DNA from: Variovorax sp037204085
Lineage (GTDB): Bacteria; Pseudomonadota; Gammaproteobacteria; Burkholderiales; Burkholderiaceae_C
DNA: 64,000 bases
Assembly (NCBI RefSeq): GCF_037204085.1
Contig: NZ_JBBCBW010000007.1
Location: 1-64,000, forward strand
Direction of reading: 5' to 3'
A program made the position numbers and the translations under genes. Below are positions 7,393 through 17,237 of the stretch, one piece after another (within the stretch, counting starts at the first letter, position 1; every line of letters begins with the position of its first letter). The notes under the pieces were generated by a model that saw only the letters and a list, made by a program, of their open reading frames with translations, ran no database searches and was not told the DNA's origin.

Positions 7393-8691
7393 TCAGCTGA
7401 AGCGGCCAGGGTCGAAAGGGGCAAGCGGCGTCTCGGGCGTTGTGCCCGCAAGCAATTGCGCCGCGAGCTTGCCGGTGCGCGCAGACCCGCACAGGCCAAC
7501 GTGCCCATGCCCGAAAGCCAGCACGACGTCGGTGCTCGCCTTCGAGGCACCGATGCATGGCAGGCCATCGGGCAGGCTCGGCCTGTGGCCGAGCCAGTGC
7601 TTCACCGAGGTTGAATCCGCTGCCTGATCGCCGAGCGCGGGGAACATCGATTGCAGATGCCGGTGCAGGATCTCTGCGCGGCGCCAATCGGGCGCGGCTT
7701 CGAGCCCGCCGATCTCGACCTGCCCCGCCGCGCGCAAGCCGCCGTCCATCCAGTGCGCGATGAGCTTGCCGTCGGCCACCATGGTCGGTGTGCGCGGACC
7801 CACCGCGGCTCCTTCGACGACGACGTGATAGCCGCGCTCCGATTCCAGAGGCACCGGGGAACCGGCTGCAGCGGCCAGCGGACCTGAGCGTGCGCCGGCG
7901 CAGACCGCAGCGGCATCGCAGGCGATTTCACCGGCTTCCGTCAACACCGCGCGCAGCCGGCCGCCTTCGATGCGAAAACCCGTGGCGCGCGTTGCCGCGC
8001 GCTGCGCACCGGCGCTGAGTGCATGCTGCGCCAGCGCAGCCACGTAGGCACCCGGGTTGCGGCAGTGGCCAGCCTCTGGCACGAAGATGCCGAGCGTGTA
8101 GCGCGCGTCAAGGTCGGGCTCGCGCTGCCGCAGCTGCGGCTCTGCCCATTCCTCCCACTGCACGCCGGTGCGCCCACGCACGCGCCAGCCGAGCGCGTCG
8201 CCCTCGAATTCTTCGCGCGAACGGTAGGCATGCAGCAGTCCGCGTTGCTCGATGAGTTGCGGCACGCCGGCCTCGGCGGCAAGCCGTGCGTGCAGCGCCG
8301 GCGCGTCGGCGAGCAGCGTGCGCAATGCGTCGGCGGTGCGCTGCACGCGTGCCTCGGTCCAACCCGAAGCCAGGTAGCGCAGCAGCCAGGGCAACGCGCT
8401 CGGCAGGTAGCGCCAACGCAGCGCCAGCGGCCCCAGCGGATCGGCCAGCCAGCCCGGCACCTTGCGCCATGCACCCGGCAATGCGGGCGGCACCACCGAA
8501 TGCGAGGACAACCAGCCCGCATTGCCGTAGCTCGTCGCGTGCGGGCCGCCGGGTTCGCCGGGCTCCACCACCGTCACGCGCAGGCCCGCGCGCAGTGCCT
8601 CGATGGCGGTTGCGCTGCCTACCGCGCCCGCTCCGATCACGACCACGTGGCGCACAGCACCGCCCGCGGAGAAACTTCTTGCAACTGTCAT
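7393..8691 (-). CDS. FAD-dependent oxidoreductase, D-amino-acid dehydrogenase (DadA) family
   Basis: A 432-residue DAO-superfamily flavoenzyme. The N-terminal Rossmann motif VVIGAGAVGSATAIEALRAG is followed by ENG-like TSYGNAGWLSSHSVVPPALPG, typical of DadA relatives. The C-terminus has the FAD-closing WLGHRPSLPDGLPCIG and FGHGHVGLCGSARTG. The family oxidises D-amino acids or related amines to oxo acids. No membrane helix is present. I start at ATG 8691 because this places the FAD motif at its usual distance. It is divergent from a DmpA-type peptidase gene with only 40 bp between the two starts, suggesting joint regulation and use of D- or beta-amino-acid peptides. Confidence 0.87.
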   Translation of the reverse strand: MTVARSFSAGGAVRHVVVIGAGAVGSATAIEALRAGLRVTVVEPGEPGGPHATSYGNAGWLSSHSVVPPALPGAWRKVPGWLADPLGPLALRWRYLPSALPWLLRYLASGWTEARVQRTADALRTLLADAPALHARLAAEAGVPQLIEQRGLLHAYRSREEFEGDALGWRVRGRTGVQWEEWAEPQLRQREPDLDARYTLGIFVPEAGHCRNPGAYVAALAQHALSAGAQRAATRATGFRIEGGRLRAVLTEAGEIACDAAAVCAGARSGPLAAAAGSPVPLESERGYHVVVEGAAVGPRTPTMVADGKLIAHWMDGGLRAAGQVEIGGLEAAPDWRRAEILHRHLQSMFPALGDQAADSTSVKHWLGHRPSLPDGLPCIGASKASTDVVLAFGHGHVGLCGSARTGKLAAQLLAGTTPETPLAPFDPGRFS

Positions 8692-8731
8692 GGCGCCTAT
8701 CGTAGAGGGCGCGGTCCCATAATCGGCCGCC

Positions 8732-9781
8732 ATGCCTGCTTCGTCATCCGCACCTTCTTCTCTTTCCTCGTCTTCAGGCGCTATCACCGATGTTGCCGGC
8801 ATCGAAGTCGGCCACTTCTCAGATACGCGCCGGCCCACCGGCTGCACCGTGATTCTTGCCCGCGAGGGCGCCGTGGCCGGCGTCGACGTGCGCGGCGCCG
8901 CACCGGGCACGCGCGAGACCGACCTGCTTGCGCCCGGCAACCTGGTGCAGCAGGTGCACGGCATCATGCTGGCGGGCGGCAGCGCCTGGGGCCTTGCCGC
9001 GGCCGAAGGCGCGATGCGCTGGCTCGAGGAACGCAACATCGGCATGGACGTGCGCTTTGGCACCTTGCCCATCGTGCCGGCCGCCGTGCTGTTCGACCTG
9101 CCCATGGGCGATGCGCGCATCCGCCCCGATGCGGCGGCCGGCTATGCAGCCTGCGAGGCGGCCACCCGAGATGCGCCGGAAGAAGGCAACGTGGGCGCCG
9201 GCAGCGGCGCGCTCGTGGGCAAGCTCTTCGGCGTGCACCGCGCGATGAAGGGCGGCATCGGCACGGCCTCTGTCACCGTGGGCGGCGTGACGGTGGGCGC
9301 GCTCATCGCGGTCAATGCGCTGGGCGACGTGATCGACCCCGACACCGCGCAGCCCGTGGCCGGCGCGCGCACCGAAGACGGCCTTGCACTGCTCGACACG
9401 CGCCGCGCGCTCTTGCGCGGCGACCTGCCCAAGCCGCTGCTCGCGGGCACCAACACCACGCTTGGCGTGATCGCGACCGATGCGGTGCTGACCAAGGTGC
9501 AGGCCAATCGCCTCGCCAGCGTGGCGCACGACGGCCTCGCGCGCGCCATCAACCCGGTGCACACCATGAGCGACGGCGACACGCTGTTTGCGCTGGCCAC
9601 CGGCCGTGTTCCGCTCGAAGGCCCCGGCGCCGAATTCAGGCCCGGCATGACCGTGCTCGGCACCATGGCGGCCGAAGCAGTGGCACGCGCCACCTTGCGC
9701 GCGGTGCTGGCGGCCCGCGCCGTCACCGTCGGCGATTTGCATGTTCCCTGCGCGGGCGACCTCGCAGCAACGAAAGGTTGA
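8732..9781 (+). CDS. P1 family N-terminal nucleophile peptidase (DmpA/BapA-like)
   Basis: A 349-residue member of peptidase family S58/P1 (PF03576). The family matures by self-cleavage before an internal Ser/Thr nucleophile. Here the conserved cleavage region reads AGTNTTLGVIATDAVLTK, so the likely scissile bond is N241-T242. Other family segments are ITDVAGIEVGHFSDTRRPTG, GIMLAGGSAWGLAAAEGAMRWLEE and EGNVGAGSGALVGKLFG. Relatives include L-aminopeptidase D-Ala-esterase/amidase DmpA and beta-peptidyl aminopeptidases, and which activity applies cannot be told from sequence alone. The N-terminal Ser-rich stretch (residues 4-15) is unusual and may be partly untranslated. Confidence 0.88.
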   Translation: MPASSSAPSSLSSSSGAITDVAGIEVGHFSDTRRPTGCTVILAREGAVAGVDVRGAAPGTRETDLLAPGNLVQQVHGIMLAGGSAWGLAAAEGAMRWLEERNIGMDVRFGTLPIVPAAVLFDLPMGDARIRPDAAAGYAACEAATRDAPEEGNVGAGSGALVGKLFGVHRAMKGGIGTASVTVGGVTVGALIAVNALGDVIDPDTAQPVAGARTEDGLALLDTRRALLRGDLPKPLLAGTNTTLGVIATDAVLTKVQANRLASVAHDGLARAINPVHTMSDGDTLFALATGRVPLEGPGAEFRPGMTVLGTMAAEAVARATLRAVLAARAVTVGDLHVPCAGDLAATKG

Positions 9782-9788
9782 ACTCCCC

Positions 9789-11183
9789 ATGGCCATGCCC
9801 AAGACGCTGAAGCTGATCCTGCTGTCGATACGCGACCTGATCGCCTCTGCCGGTCCTGTCGTGTTCCTTGTGATCGGCGTGCTGATTGCCGCCTACTGGT
9901 GGCTGCAGCCGCAGCCGCCCAAGCACGTGACGCTGGCCACCGGCCCCACCGGCAGCGCATACGCGCAGTTCGGCAAACGCTATGCCGAAGTGCTCAAGAG
10001 CAGCGGCATCGAGGTGGAGCTCAAGGCCACCACGGGATCGACCGAGAACCTGCAGCTGCTGCGAACCGGCGGCGCCGACGTGGGCTTTGTGCGCGGCGGC
10101 AGCGCCGACCCGGTGGCCGACGAAGAAGCCGGCCTCACATCGCTCGGCAGCCTTTTCTTCGAACCGATATGGCTCTTCTATCGCGCCGACACCGCGCAGA
10201 AGATCGACCGCAAGACAGCCACGCTGACCTCGCTCACGCAGCTGCGCGGCTTGCGCGTGAACGTCGACATGCCGGGCAGCGGCCTGCCGGAGATCATGGA
10301 CAGGCTCTTCAAGGCCAACCACCTGGAAGCCGACGCGCTGCAGCTGTCGAACCTTGAACAGGCGGCCGCGGCCGAGGCGCTGCAGGCGGGCCTGCTCGAT
10401 GCCATCGTGCTGTCTTCGGCGCCGCAGTCGCCGCAGGTGCAGCGCCTGCTGCGCGCACCCGACATCAAGCTGATGGACTTCGGCCAGGCCGACGCGTATT
10501 CGCGGCGCTTTCCCTTTCTTTCGGCAGTGACGCTGCCGCGCGGCGTGGTCGACCTGTCGAAAGACCTGCCGCCCTCGGACGTCACGCTGCTCGCGGCCAC
10601 CACCTCGATGCTTTCGCGCGACGAAACGCACTCGGCGCTGCGGCAGCTCTTCGCGCAGGCCGCCCAAGGCCTGCACAGCGATGCCGGCTGGTTCAACCGC
10701 GCGCGCGACTTTCCGAACACCCGCACCAGCGAACTGCCCGTGAGCCCCGAGGGCGACCGCGCCATCAACGGCACGCCGCCGTTCTGGCAGCGCTATCTTC
10801 CGTTCTGGGCCAGCAACCTGATCGAGCGCATGTGGCTGGTGCTCGGCGGCCTGCTGGTGCTGATGCTGCCGCTGAGCCGCGTGGTGCCGCCGCTTTACCA
10901 GTTCCGCGTGCGGCGGCGCGTGTTCCGCTGGTATGCGCGGCTGCGCGACATCGAAGCCAAGATCGATGCGCAGCAAGGCGGACGCGAGGAATTGCTGAGC
11001 GAGCTCGAAGAGCTCGACCGCGTGGTGAACAAGGTGGCCGTGCCGCTTTCTTACGCCGACGAGCTCTATGCGCTGCGCAACAACATCCACACGGTGCAGC
11101 GGCGCGTGCAGCTGCGCTGGCCGCAGCCGGGCGACTTCGCGCCCCGCACGCCGCCGCCGAAAGAATCCACAGAAAGCGCTTGA
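9789..11183 (+). CDS. TAXI family TRAP transporter solute-binding protein, membrane anchored
   Basis: A 464-residue TAXI-type solute-binding protein. Residues about 18-40 (IASAGPVVFLVIGVLIAAYW) form a single uncleaved membrane helix. The binding domain begins HVTLATGPTGSAYAQFGKRY and includes ATTGSTENLQLLRTGGADVGFV. A second helix lies near residues 345-365 (MWLVLGGLLVLMLPLSRVVP), followed by a basic and helical cytoplasmic tail rich in Glu/Leu that looks coiled-coil. No TRAP permease gene is adjacent, so it may be an orphan binder or a sensor-like protein. A second in-frame ATG lies at 9795. Confidence 0.88.
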   Translation: MAMPKTLKLILLSIRDLIASAGPVVFLVIGVLIAAYWWLQPQPPKHVTLATGPTGSAYAQFGKRYAEVLKSSGIEVELKATTGSTENLQLLRTGGADVGFVRGGSADPVADEEAGLTSLGSLFFEPIWLFYRADTAQKIDRKTATLTSLTQLRGLRVNVDMPGSGLPEIMDRLFKANHLEADALQLSNLEQAAAAEALQAGLLDAIVLSSAPQSPQVQRLLRAPDIKLMDFGQADAYSRRFPFLSAVTLPRGVVDLSKDLPPSDVTLLAATTSMLSRDETHSALRQLFAQAAQGLHSDAGWFNRARDFPNTRTSELPVSPEGDRAINGTPPFWQRYLPFWASNLIERMWLVLGGLLVLMLPLSRVVPPLYQFRVRRRVFRWYARLRDIEAKIDAQQGGREELLSELEELDRVVNKVAVPLSYADELYALRNNIHTVQRRVQLRWPQPGDFAPRTPPPKESTESA

Positions 11184-11185
11184 CT

Positions 11186-11228
11186 TGGAGCGCGCTCCAA
11201 GCTGCGACCCGCGTCGCGGGCACAGCTT
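11186..11228. terminator. Palindrome plus hairpin between convergent genes
   Basis: TTGGAGCGCGCTCCAA (11186-11201) is a perfect 16-bp palindrome. It is followed by a nested hairpin: AAGCTG (11200-11205) pairs with CAGCTT (11223-11228), enclosing CCGCG/CGCGG. The position between the convergent TAXI and sugar-dehydrogenase genes suggests transcription termination, but there is no long T-tract, so it may act by other means. Confidence 0.5.
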
Positions 11229-11248
11229 GATCTCTTGAGAAAGCGCCG

Positions 11249-12532
11249 TCAGCGCTGAAGGCGCAGCAGCTTGCCGTTGTCGGTCAGCACATAGAGCCAG
11301 CCGTCCGGGCCCTGGCGAACATCGCGCACACGCTCGCCGCGGTTTGCGAGCAGGCGCTCGCGGCCGATGACAGTGTCGCCGCTCAGCGTGAGCCGCCAGA
11401 GCGCGGTACCGGCCAATGCCCCGACGAACAGGTTACCCTGCCACTCCGGGATGTTCATCGCGGTGTAGAAGGCCATTCCGCTCGGCGCGATCGACGACTT
11501 CTGCGTGCCTGGGGTCCAGACCGAGCCGTCGATCTTTTCCCACCAGGTCACGGGCTGCTCCATGCCCGCCTTGCTGGTTCCCTCGCCCACCTGGGTGAGG
11601 GTGCCGTACTCCTGGCCATAGCTGATCACCGGCCAACCATAGTTGCGGCCTGCCTGTGTGAGGTTGATCTCGTCGCCGCCCTGCGGGCCGTGCTCGCTGG
11701 TCCAGAGCTGGTCCGTGCCCGGCCGCATCGCGGCGCCCTGCGGGTTGCGGTGGCCGTAGCTCCACAGCTCTGGCTGCGCGCCAGCGACACCGAAGTCCGG
11801 ATTGCCGGGCGCCGGGGCGCCCTCCGTCGTAAGGCGTGCCACCTTGCCGTTGCCGCGCGACAGGTCTTGCGCGAATCCGCGCTGCGCGTCGATCTGACGG
11901 TCGCCCATGGTCACGAACAGGTAGCCCAGGCGGTCGAATGCCAGGCGTGAGCCGTAGTGCCCACTGCTGCCGCTCACCTTGGGAGCCTGCCGGTAGATCA
12001 CCGTGACATTGCTCAGCGTGCGATTGGCGGTATCGAGTTGGGCGCGTGCCACGGCCGTGCCGTTGAGCGCGGTGTTCGCGCTGTCGCGCTCGGCGAAGCT
12101 CAGATAGATGCGGCCGTTGCTGGCAAAGGCCGGATCGAGCGCCACGTCGAGCAGGCCGCCCTGGCCGTCGGTATCGACCACCGGTGCACAACACACTGTG
12201 TCGGCCCCACCATTGACGGGCGTGCCATCGGCGTTGCGCAGCCGCAGTTGACCGCCGCGCTGAGTGACGAGCATTCGGCCATCCGGCAGAAAAGCCATGC
12301 CCCAGGGGTTCGACAGGTCGGTGGCCAGTTCCGTCACGCGGAGCGGGCCGGAAGGCTGTGCAGGCGTGGCGCCGGGAACGGGTTGAGGCGCCGGTGCTGG
12401 GGAGGGGGTCGTGACCGCGGCCGGCGTGCCCAACGGGGCGAGCGAAAAGTTGCCGCCCCCGCCGCTCCCTCCGCCGCAACCGGCCAGCCATATCGGTGCG
12501 GTGAACCAGAGGATGCGTGTCGACATCGTCAT
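11249..12532 (-). CDS. PQQ-dependent sugar dehydrogenase (GSDH family), lipoprotein
   Basis: A 427-residue protein of the glucose/sorbosone dehydrogenase family (PF07995), a six-bladed beta propeller that oxidises aldoses with PQQ in the periplasm. Typical segments are LSNPWGMAFLPDGRMLVTQR, GGLLDVALDPAFASNGRIYL, HYGSRLAFDRLGYLFVTMGD, YGHRNPQGAAM and LWTSEHGPQGGDEINL. The N-terminus is a lipoprotein signal with lipobox WLAGC (Cys19), then Gly-rich and Pro-rich linkers. I start at ATG 12532; ATG 12526 is also possible. No PQQ synthesis genes are in the window, so cofactor would come from elsewhere. Some family members have no proven sugar activity. Confidence 0.88.
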   Translation of the reverse strand: MTMSTRILWFTAPIWLAGCGGGSGGGGNFSLAPLGTPAAVTTPSPAPAPQPVPGATPAQPSGPLRVTELATDLSNPWGMAFLPDGRMLVTQRGGQLRLRNADGTPVNGGADTVCCAPVVDTDGQGGLLDVALDPAFASNGRIYLSFAERDSANTALNGTAVARAQLDTANRTLSNVTVIYRQAPKVSGSSGHYGSRLAFDRLGYLFVTMGDRQIDAQRGFAQDLSRGNGKVARLTTEGAPAPGNPDFGVAGAQPELWSYGHRNPQGAAMRPGTDQLWTSEHGPQGGDEINLTQAGRNYGWPVISYGQEYGTLTQVGEGTSKAGMEQPVTWWEKIDGSVWTPGTQKSSIAPSGMAFYTAMNIPEWQGNLFVGALAGTALWRLTLSGDTVIGRERLLANRGERVRDVRQGPDGWLYVLTDNGKLLRLQR

Positions 12533-12594
12533 GACCGGCCTCTTTCGACAGAATGAACCGCACCATGGTGACACCGCGACCTACCCGGCGCAAA

Positions 12595-12617
12595 GAAAAA
12601 CCGCCCGAAGGCGGTTT
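12595..12617 (-). terminator. Rho-independent terminator of ettA
   Basis: An 8-bp perfect stem AAACCGCC (12598-12605) and GGCGGTTT (12610-12617) with loop CGAA on the plus strand. Read on the minus strand it is followed by a run of Ts, just after the ettA stop. Confidence 0.85.
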
Positions 12618-12641
12618 CATTTGGTAAGCACCGCGGCAGCG

Positions 12642-14303
<1,662 letters not shown>

Positions 14304-14602
14304 CTGTGGATAGTTACCTTGGGTAGCGGAAATTGGGGGAAAGCGCGGGCGCCCGAAGAAGCTTTCGGACGCGGCAAACCACCGATTATCGACTCATGCG
14401 ACAATAAGCACCGTTGCCGGGTCCAGTTGCCCGCAGCACCGGCTCTCTGCCGGGGACGAAGAAAGCCCTTTCCAACCCTTTTGCGAGGGCGGACTTTCCG
14501 GCTCCCACCCCTGACCTTCATCTGCCTTGACTGGCTCGGCGTTACCAAAAGACGCCAAGCGGGCCGATGCCACTGCGCCGTGTATGGCGCTTATTGTTTC
14601 CA
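14304..14602. other. Divergent intergenic region between ettA and rhlE
   Basis: 299 bp that must hold the promoters of two divergent genes and a fairly long rhlE leader. A TTGACT hexamer at 14527-14532 could be a -35 element for rhlE, but no good -10 sits 16-18 bp downstream. No gene or RNA structure that I can support. Confidence 0.4.
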
Positions 14603-16417
14603 ATGAATTTTGACGAACTGAAGCTGGCCCCCGCCATCTTGAAGGCTGTGCACGAGCACGGTTACGACACCCCCACCCCCATCCAGGCGCAAGCCATTCC
14701 CGCGGTTCTCGAAGGCCATGACCTTCTGGGCGGCGCCCAGACCGGCACCGGCAAGACGGCCGCCTTTACCCTGCCGATGCTGCACAAGCTCAGCATGAGC
14801 GCCAGCGCCACCAACAAGTTCGGCGGCATCGGCATTCGTGCCCTGGTGCTCACCCCCACGCGCGAACTCGCGGCCCAGGTCGAAGAGTCGGTCCGCACCT
14901 ACGGCAAGTACCTGGAGCTCGACTCCACCGTGATCTTCGGCGGCGTGGGCATGAACCCGCAGATCAGCAAGCTCAAGAAGGGTGTCGACATTCTCGTGGC
15001 CACCCCCGGCCGCCTGCTCGACCTGCAGCAGCAAGGCATGCTCGACCTGAGCCAGGTCCAGATGCTGATCCTCGACGAAGCCGACCGCATGCTCGACATG
15101 GGCTTCATCCACGACGTGAAGAAGATCCTCGCGCTGGTGCCCCGGGAAAAGCAGAGCCTGCTGTTCTCGGCCACCTTCAGCGACGAAATCCGCGACCTGG
15201 CCGCCACGCTGCTCAAGAACCCGCAAAGCATCCAGGTCACGCCGCGCAACACCACCGTGCAGCGCATCACGCAGGTGATCCACCCGGTGGGCCGCGGCAA
15301 GAAGAAGGCGCTGCTCGCGCACATCATCAACGAGAACAAGTGGAGCCAGGTGCTCGTGTTCACGCGCACCAAGTTCGGCGCCAACAGCGTGGCCGAGTTC
15401 CTGACCAAGAACGGCATCGAGGCGATGGCGCTGCACGGCAACAAGAGCCAGAGCGCACGCACGCAGGCGCTGGCCGGCTTCAAGAGCGGCGACATCCGCG
15501 CGCTGGTGGCCACCGACATCGCAGCCCGCGGCATCGACATCGACGAACTGCCGCACGTCGTCAACTACGAAATCCCGAACGTCAGCGAAGACTACGTGCA
15601 CCGCATCGGCCGCACCGGCCGCGCCGGTTCGAGCGGCGAGGCCGTGAGCTTCGTCTGCATGGACGAAGAAGGCTTCATGCAGGAAATCGAACGCTTCACC
15701 AAGCAGACGATCCCGGTGCAGTTCGTCGAAGGCTTCGGCCCTGAAGAAGGCGAGCGCGCCGAGCCCATCGCCATGGGTCGCCAGACGATCTGGGGCGGCG
15801 CCGGCCGTCCGCCGAGCCGCGACGTGATGCAGGCAGCCGCCAAGGCCGCCCGCACCGAAATGCTACAACGCATTCGCGAAAACAAGGCCGGCCAGGGCGG
15901 CGGCGAGCGCGCCGGTGGTGGTGGCGGCAACGGCGGCGGTCAACGCCGCGGCGGCCAGGGTGGCGGTCAGGGCCGCAGCGCCAATGGCGGCGGCCAAGGC
16001 CAGGGACAAGGTCCGCGCGGCCAAGGCGGCGGCCGACCGGCACAAGGCCGTGGACCGCAAGGCCCGGCGCGCGCACCGCACCACGCGCCCCAGCATCATC
16101 AACAGAATCATCTGCCGCACGACGAGCGCCAACCGCGCCATCACGGCAACAGCCACAGCCCGACGCAAGCTAACCAGGTTGCGCACCTGCGCGCCGAAGC
16201 GGTCGCGGGTGGCGACGGCCAACCGGATCCGTTGCGCACGAGCGTCGACCACATGGGTGGCGGCCGCGGTCGCGGCGGCCGTTCGGGCGGCGGCGGTGGC
16301 GGCTACGGCGGCAACCGTTCGGGCGGCGGTGGCCGCTCGGGTGGCGGCGGCTACGGCGGCGGCGGTGGTGGCAACCGCTCCGGCGGTGGCGGCGGCGGCC
16401 GTTCGTTCGGCCGTTAA
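14603..16417 (+). CDS. rhlE: DEAD-box ATP-dependent RNA helicase RhlE, with long Gly-rich tail
   Basis: A 604-residue RNA helicase. Core motifs in order are the Q motif GYDTPTPIQAQAIP (20-33), motif I AQTGTGKT (45-52), PTRELAAQV, TPGRLLDL, DEAD (158-161), SAT, then in domain two VATDIAARGIDI and HRIGRTGRAG. The core ends near residue 400. The last 170 or so residues are low complexity: Gly/Arg/Gln-rich repeats, a His/Gln/Pro-rich patch (HHAPQHHQQNHLPHDE), then GGRSGGGG-type repeats to the end. Such tails bind RNA non-specifically and may favour phase separation. I start at ATG 14603, which puts MNFDELKLAPAI at the usual RhlE N-terminus. Confidence 0.93.
   Translation: MNFDELKLAPAILKAVHEHGYDTPTPIQAQAIPAVLEGHDLLGGAQTGTGKTAAFTLPMLHKLSMSASATNKFGGIGIRALVLTPTRELAAQVEESVRTYGKYLELDSTVIFGGVGMNPQISKLKKGVDILVATPGRLLDLQQQGMLDLSQVQMLILDEADRMLDMGFIHDVKKILALVPREKQSLLFSATFSDEIRDLAATLLKNPQSIQVTPRNTTVQRITQVIHPVGRGKKKALLAHIINENKWSQVLVFTRTKFGANSVAEFLTKNGIEAMALHGNKSQSARTQALAGFKSGDIRALVATDIAARGIDIDELPHVVNYEIPNVSEDYVHRIGRTGRAGSSGEAVSFVCMDEEGFMQEIERFTKQTIPVQFVEGFGPEEGERAEPIAMGRQTIWGGAGRPPSRDVMQAAAKAARTEMLQRIRENKAGQGGGERAGGGGGNGGGQRRGGQGGGQGRSANGGGQGQGQGPRGQGGGRPAQGRGPQGPARAPHHAPQHHQQNHLPHDERQPRHHGNSHSPTQANQVAHLRAEAVAGGDGQPDPLRTSVDHMGGGRGRGGRSGGGGGGYGGNRSGGGGRSGGGGYGGGGGGNRSGGGGGGRSFGR
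15893..16414 (+). repeat. Imperfect GGC/GGT-rich repeats encoding the RhlE tail
   Basis: Short imperfect repeats of GGCGGC/GGTGGC units interrupted by CGC, CGT and CAA codons, giving Gly-Gly-X and Arg-Gly-Gly units. It is coding, in frame with the helicase. The segment around 16078-16250 breaks the pattern with His/Gln/Asn codons, so the tail has three blocks. Confidence 0.75.
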
Positions 16418-16454
16418 GCCGAAGCGCGGGTAGAGCAGCTACCCCGCAATTGAA

Positions 16455-16484
16455 AAAGGGCACCTCGGTGCCCTTTGTTTTTTT
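16455..16484. terminator. Bidirectional rho-independent terminator
   Basis: The stem AAAGGGCAC pairs with GTGCCCTTT around a CTCG loop (16455-16476). It is followed by a T-run on the plus strand and preceded by an A-run, so it can end both rhlE (plus) and the lipoprotein operon (minus). Confidence 0.88.
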
Positions 16485-16493
16485 CGGAGTCGG

Positions 16494-17216
16494 TCAGCGC
16501 GGCGGCGCCGTGCTCGCCCGAATGTTCCTGGCGATCCTGGTCGCCAGCGCGTTCACCGCGTCGTCGTAGCTGCGGGTGACCTCCTGCTGCTTCGCAACCA
16601 GTTCACCGAAGCTTCCCCAACGATCGCGCGCATTTGCCGGCACGCTGCGGGAAGATTCGCCGCTCGCATCGGCACCGTAGTAGATCGTTTCGGAGTACAC
16701 GGAATCGTGGTCGCTGCCGGTCATCAAGTCGACGCTCAGGTTCACGCGCGGCACGTAGTCGGTCGAGAACCGCGCCGAGTACATGCCGACCTCGTTGAAG
16801 TAGACATGCAACACCGGCTCCGACGTCGGCAGCTTGCCGTAGGCGATGTGATCCGGCGAAGCCGCGGGCCTCGAGACACCTTCGAGCGCTTGCGCCTGGT
16901 AGCCCAGCGCGTTCAGTTGCTGCACCAGCGCCGCCGTCATCTTCGGCCCCATGTCCTTGCGAACGGCCTCCATGCGCTCGTTGAATTCAGAACCCTTCAC
17001 ACGATCGGCAATCGACTGCCACAGCACGCCGAGCGGAACGCCCTTGTTCTCGGTGTGCAGCTTGTCGATGGGCGCCACGGGAATCACCATGATGCGGGTG
17101 ACGGTGGGGAGTTCTGGCGCAGTGGCGGGGCTGGAGCCGCAGCCTGCGAGCAACAGGGCGCCTGCGAAAGCGCAAGCCAGAAAGATGCGGTGAGATTGAG
17201 TGCTGCAAAGCGTCAT
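16494..17216 (-). CDS. Lipoprotein of unknown function, last gene of the HscC operon
   Basis: A 240-residue lipoprotein with signal residues 1-25 and lipobox LLAGC (Cys26). The mature part opens with TVTRIMVIPVAPIDKLHTENKG and includes HVYFNEVGMYSARFSTDYVPRVNLSVDL, suggesting a beta-rich domain that may monitor or assemble surface components; I do not recognise the family. It sits 21 bp after the J-like gene and is probably cotranscribed with the Hsp70 pair. A terminator follows directly. The placement after a chaperone pair hints at an envelope role, but this is inference. Confidence 0.82.
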   Translation of the reverse strand: MTLCSTQSHRIFLACAFAGALLLAGCGSSPATAPELPTVTRIMVIPVAPIDKLHTENKGVPLGVLWQSIADRVKGSEFNERMEAVRKDMGPKMTAALVQQLNALGYQAQALEGVSRPAASPDHIAYGKLPTSEPVLHVYFNEVGMYSARFSTDYVPRVNLSVDLMTGSDHDSVYSETIYYGADASGESSRSVPANARDRWGSFGELVAKQQEVTRSYDDAVNALATRIARNIRASTAPPR

Positions 17217-17237
17217 GAGTTGATCGATTCGGAAGGT

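Noticed and set aside
14527..14555. TTGACT as -35 of an rhlE promoter
   Set aside because: No acceptable -10 hexamer lies 16-18 bp downstream.
15893..16414. Repetitive GGC-rich stretch that could suggest a repeat array
   Set aside because: It is in frame with the helicase and encodes Gly-rich repeats; there are no equal spacers, so it is not CRISPR or an intergenic satellite.
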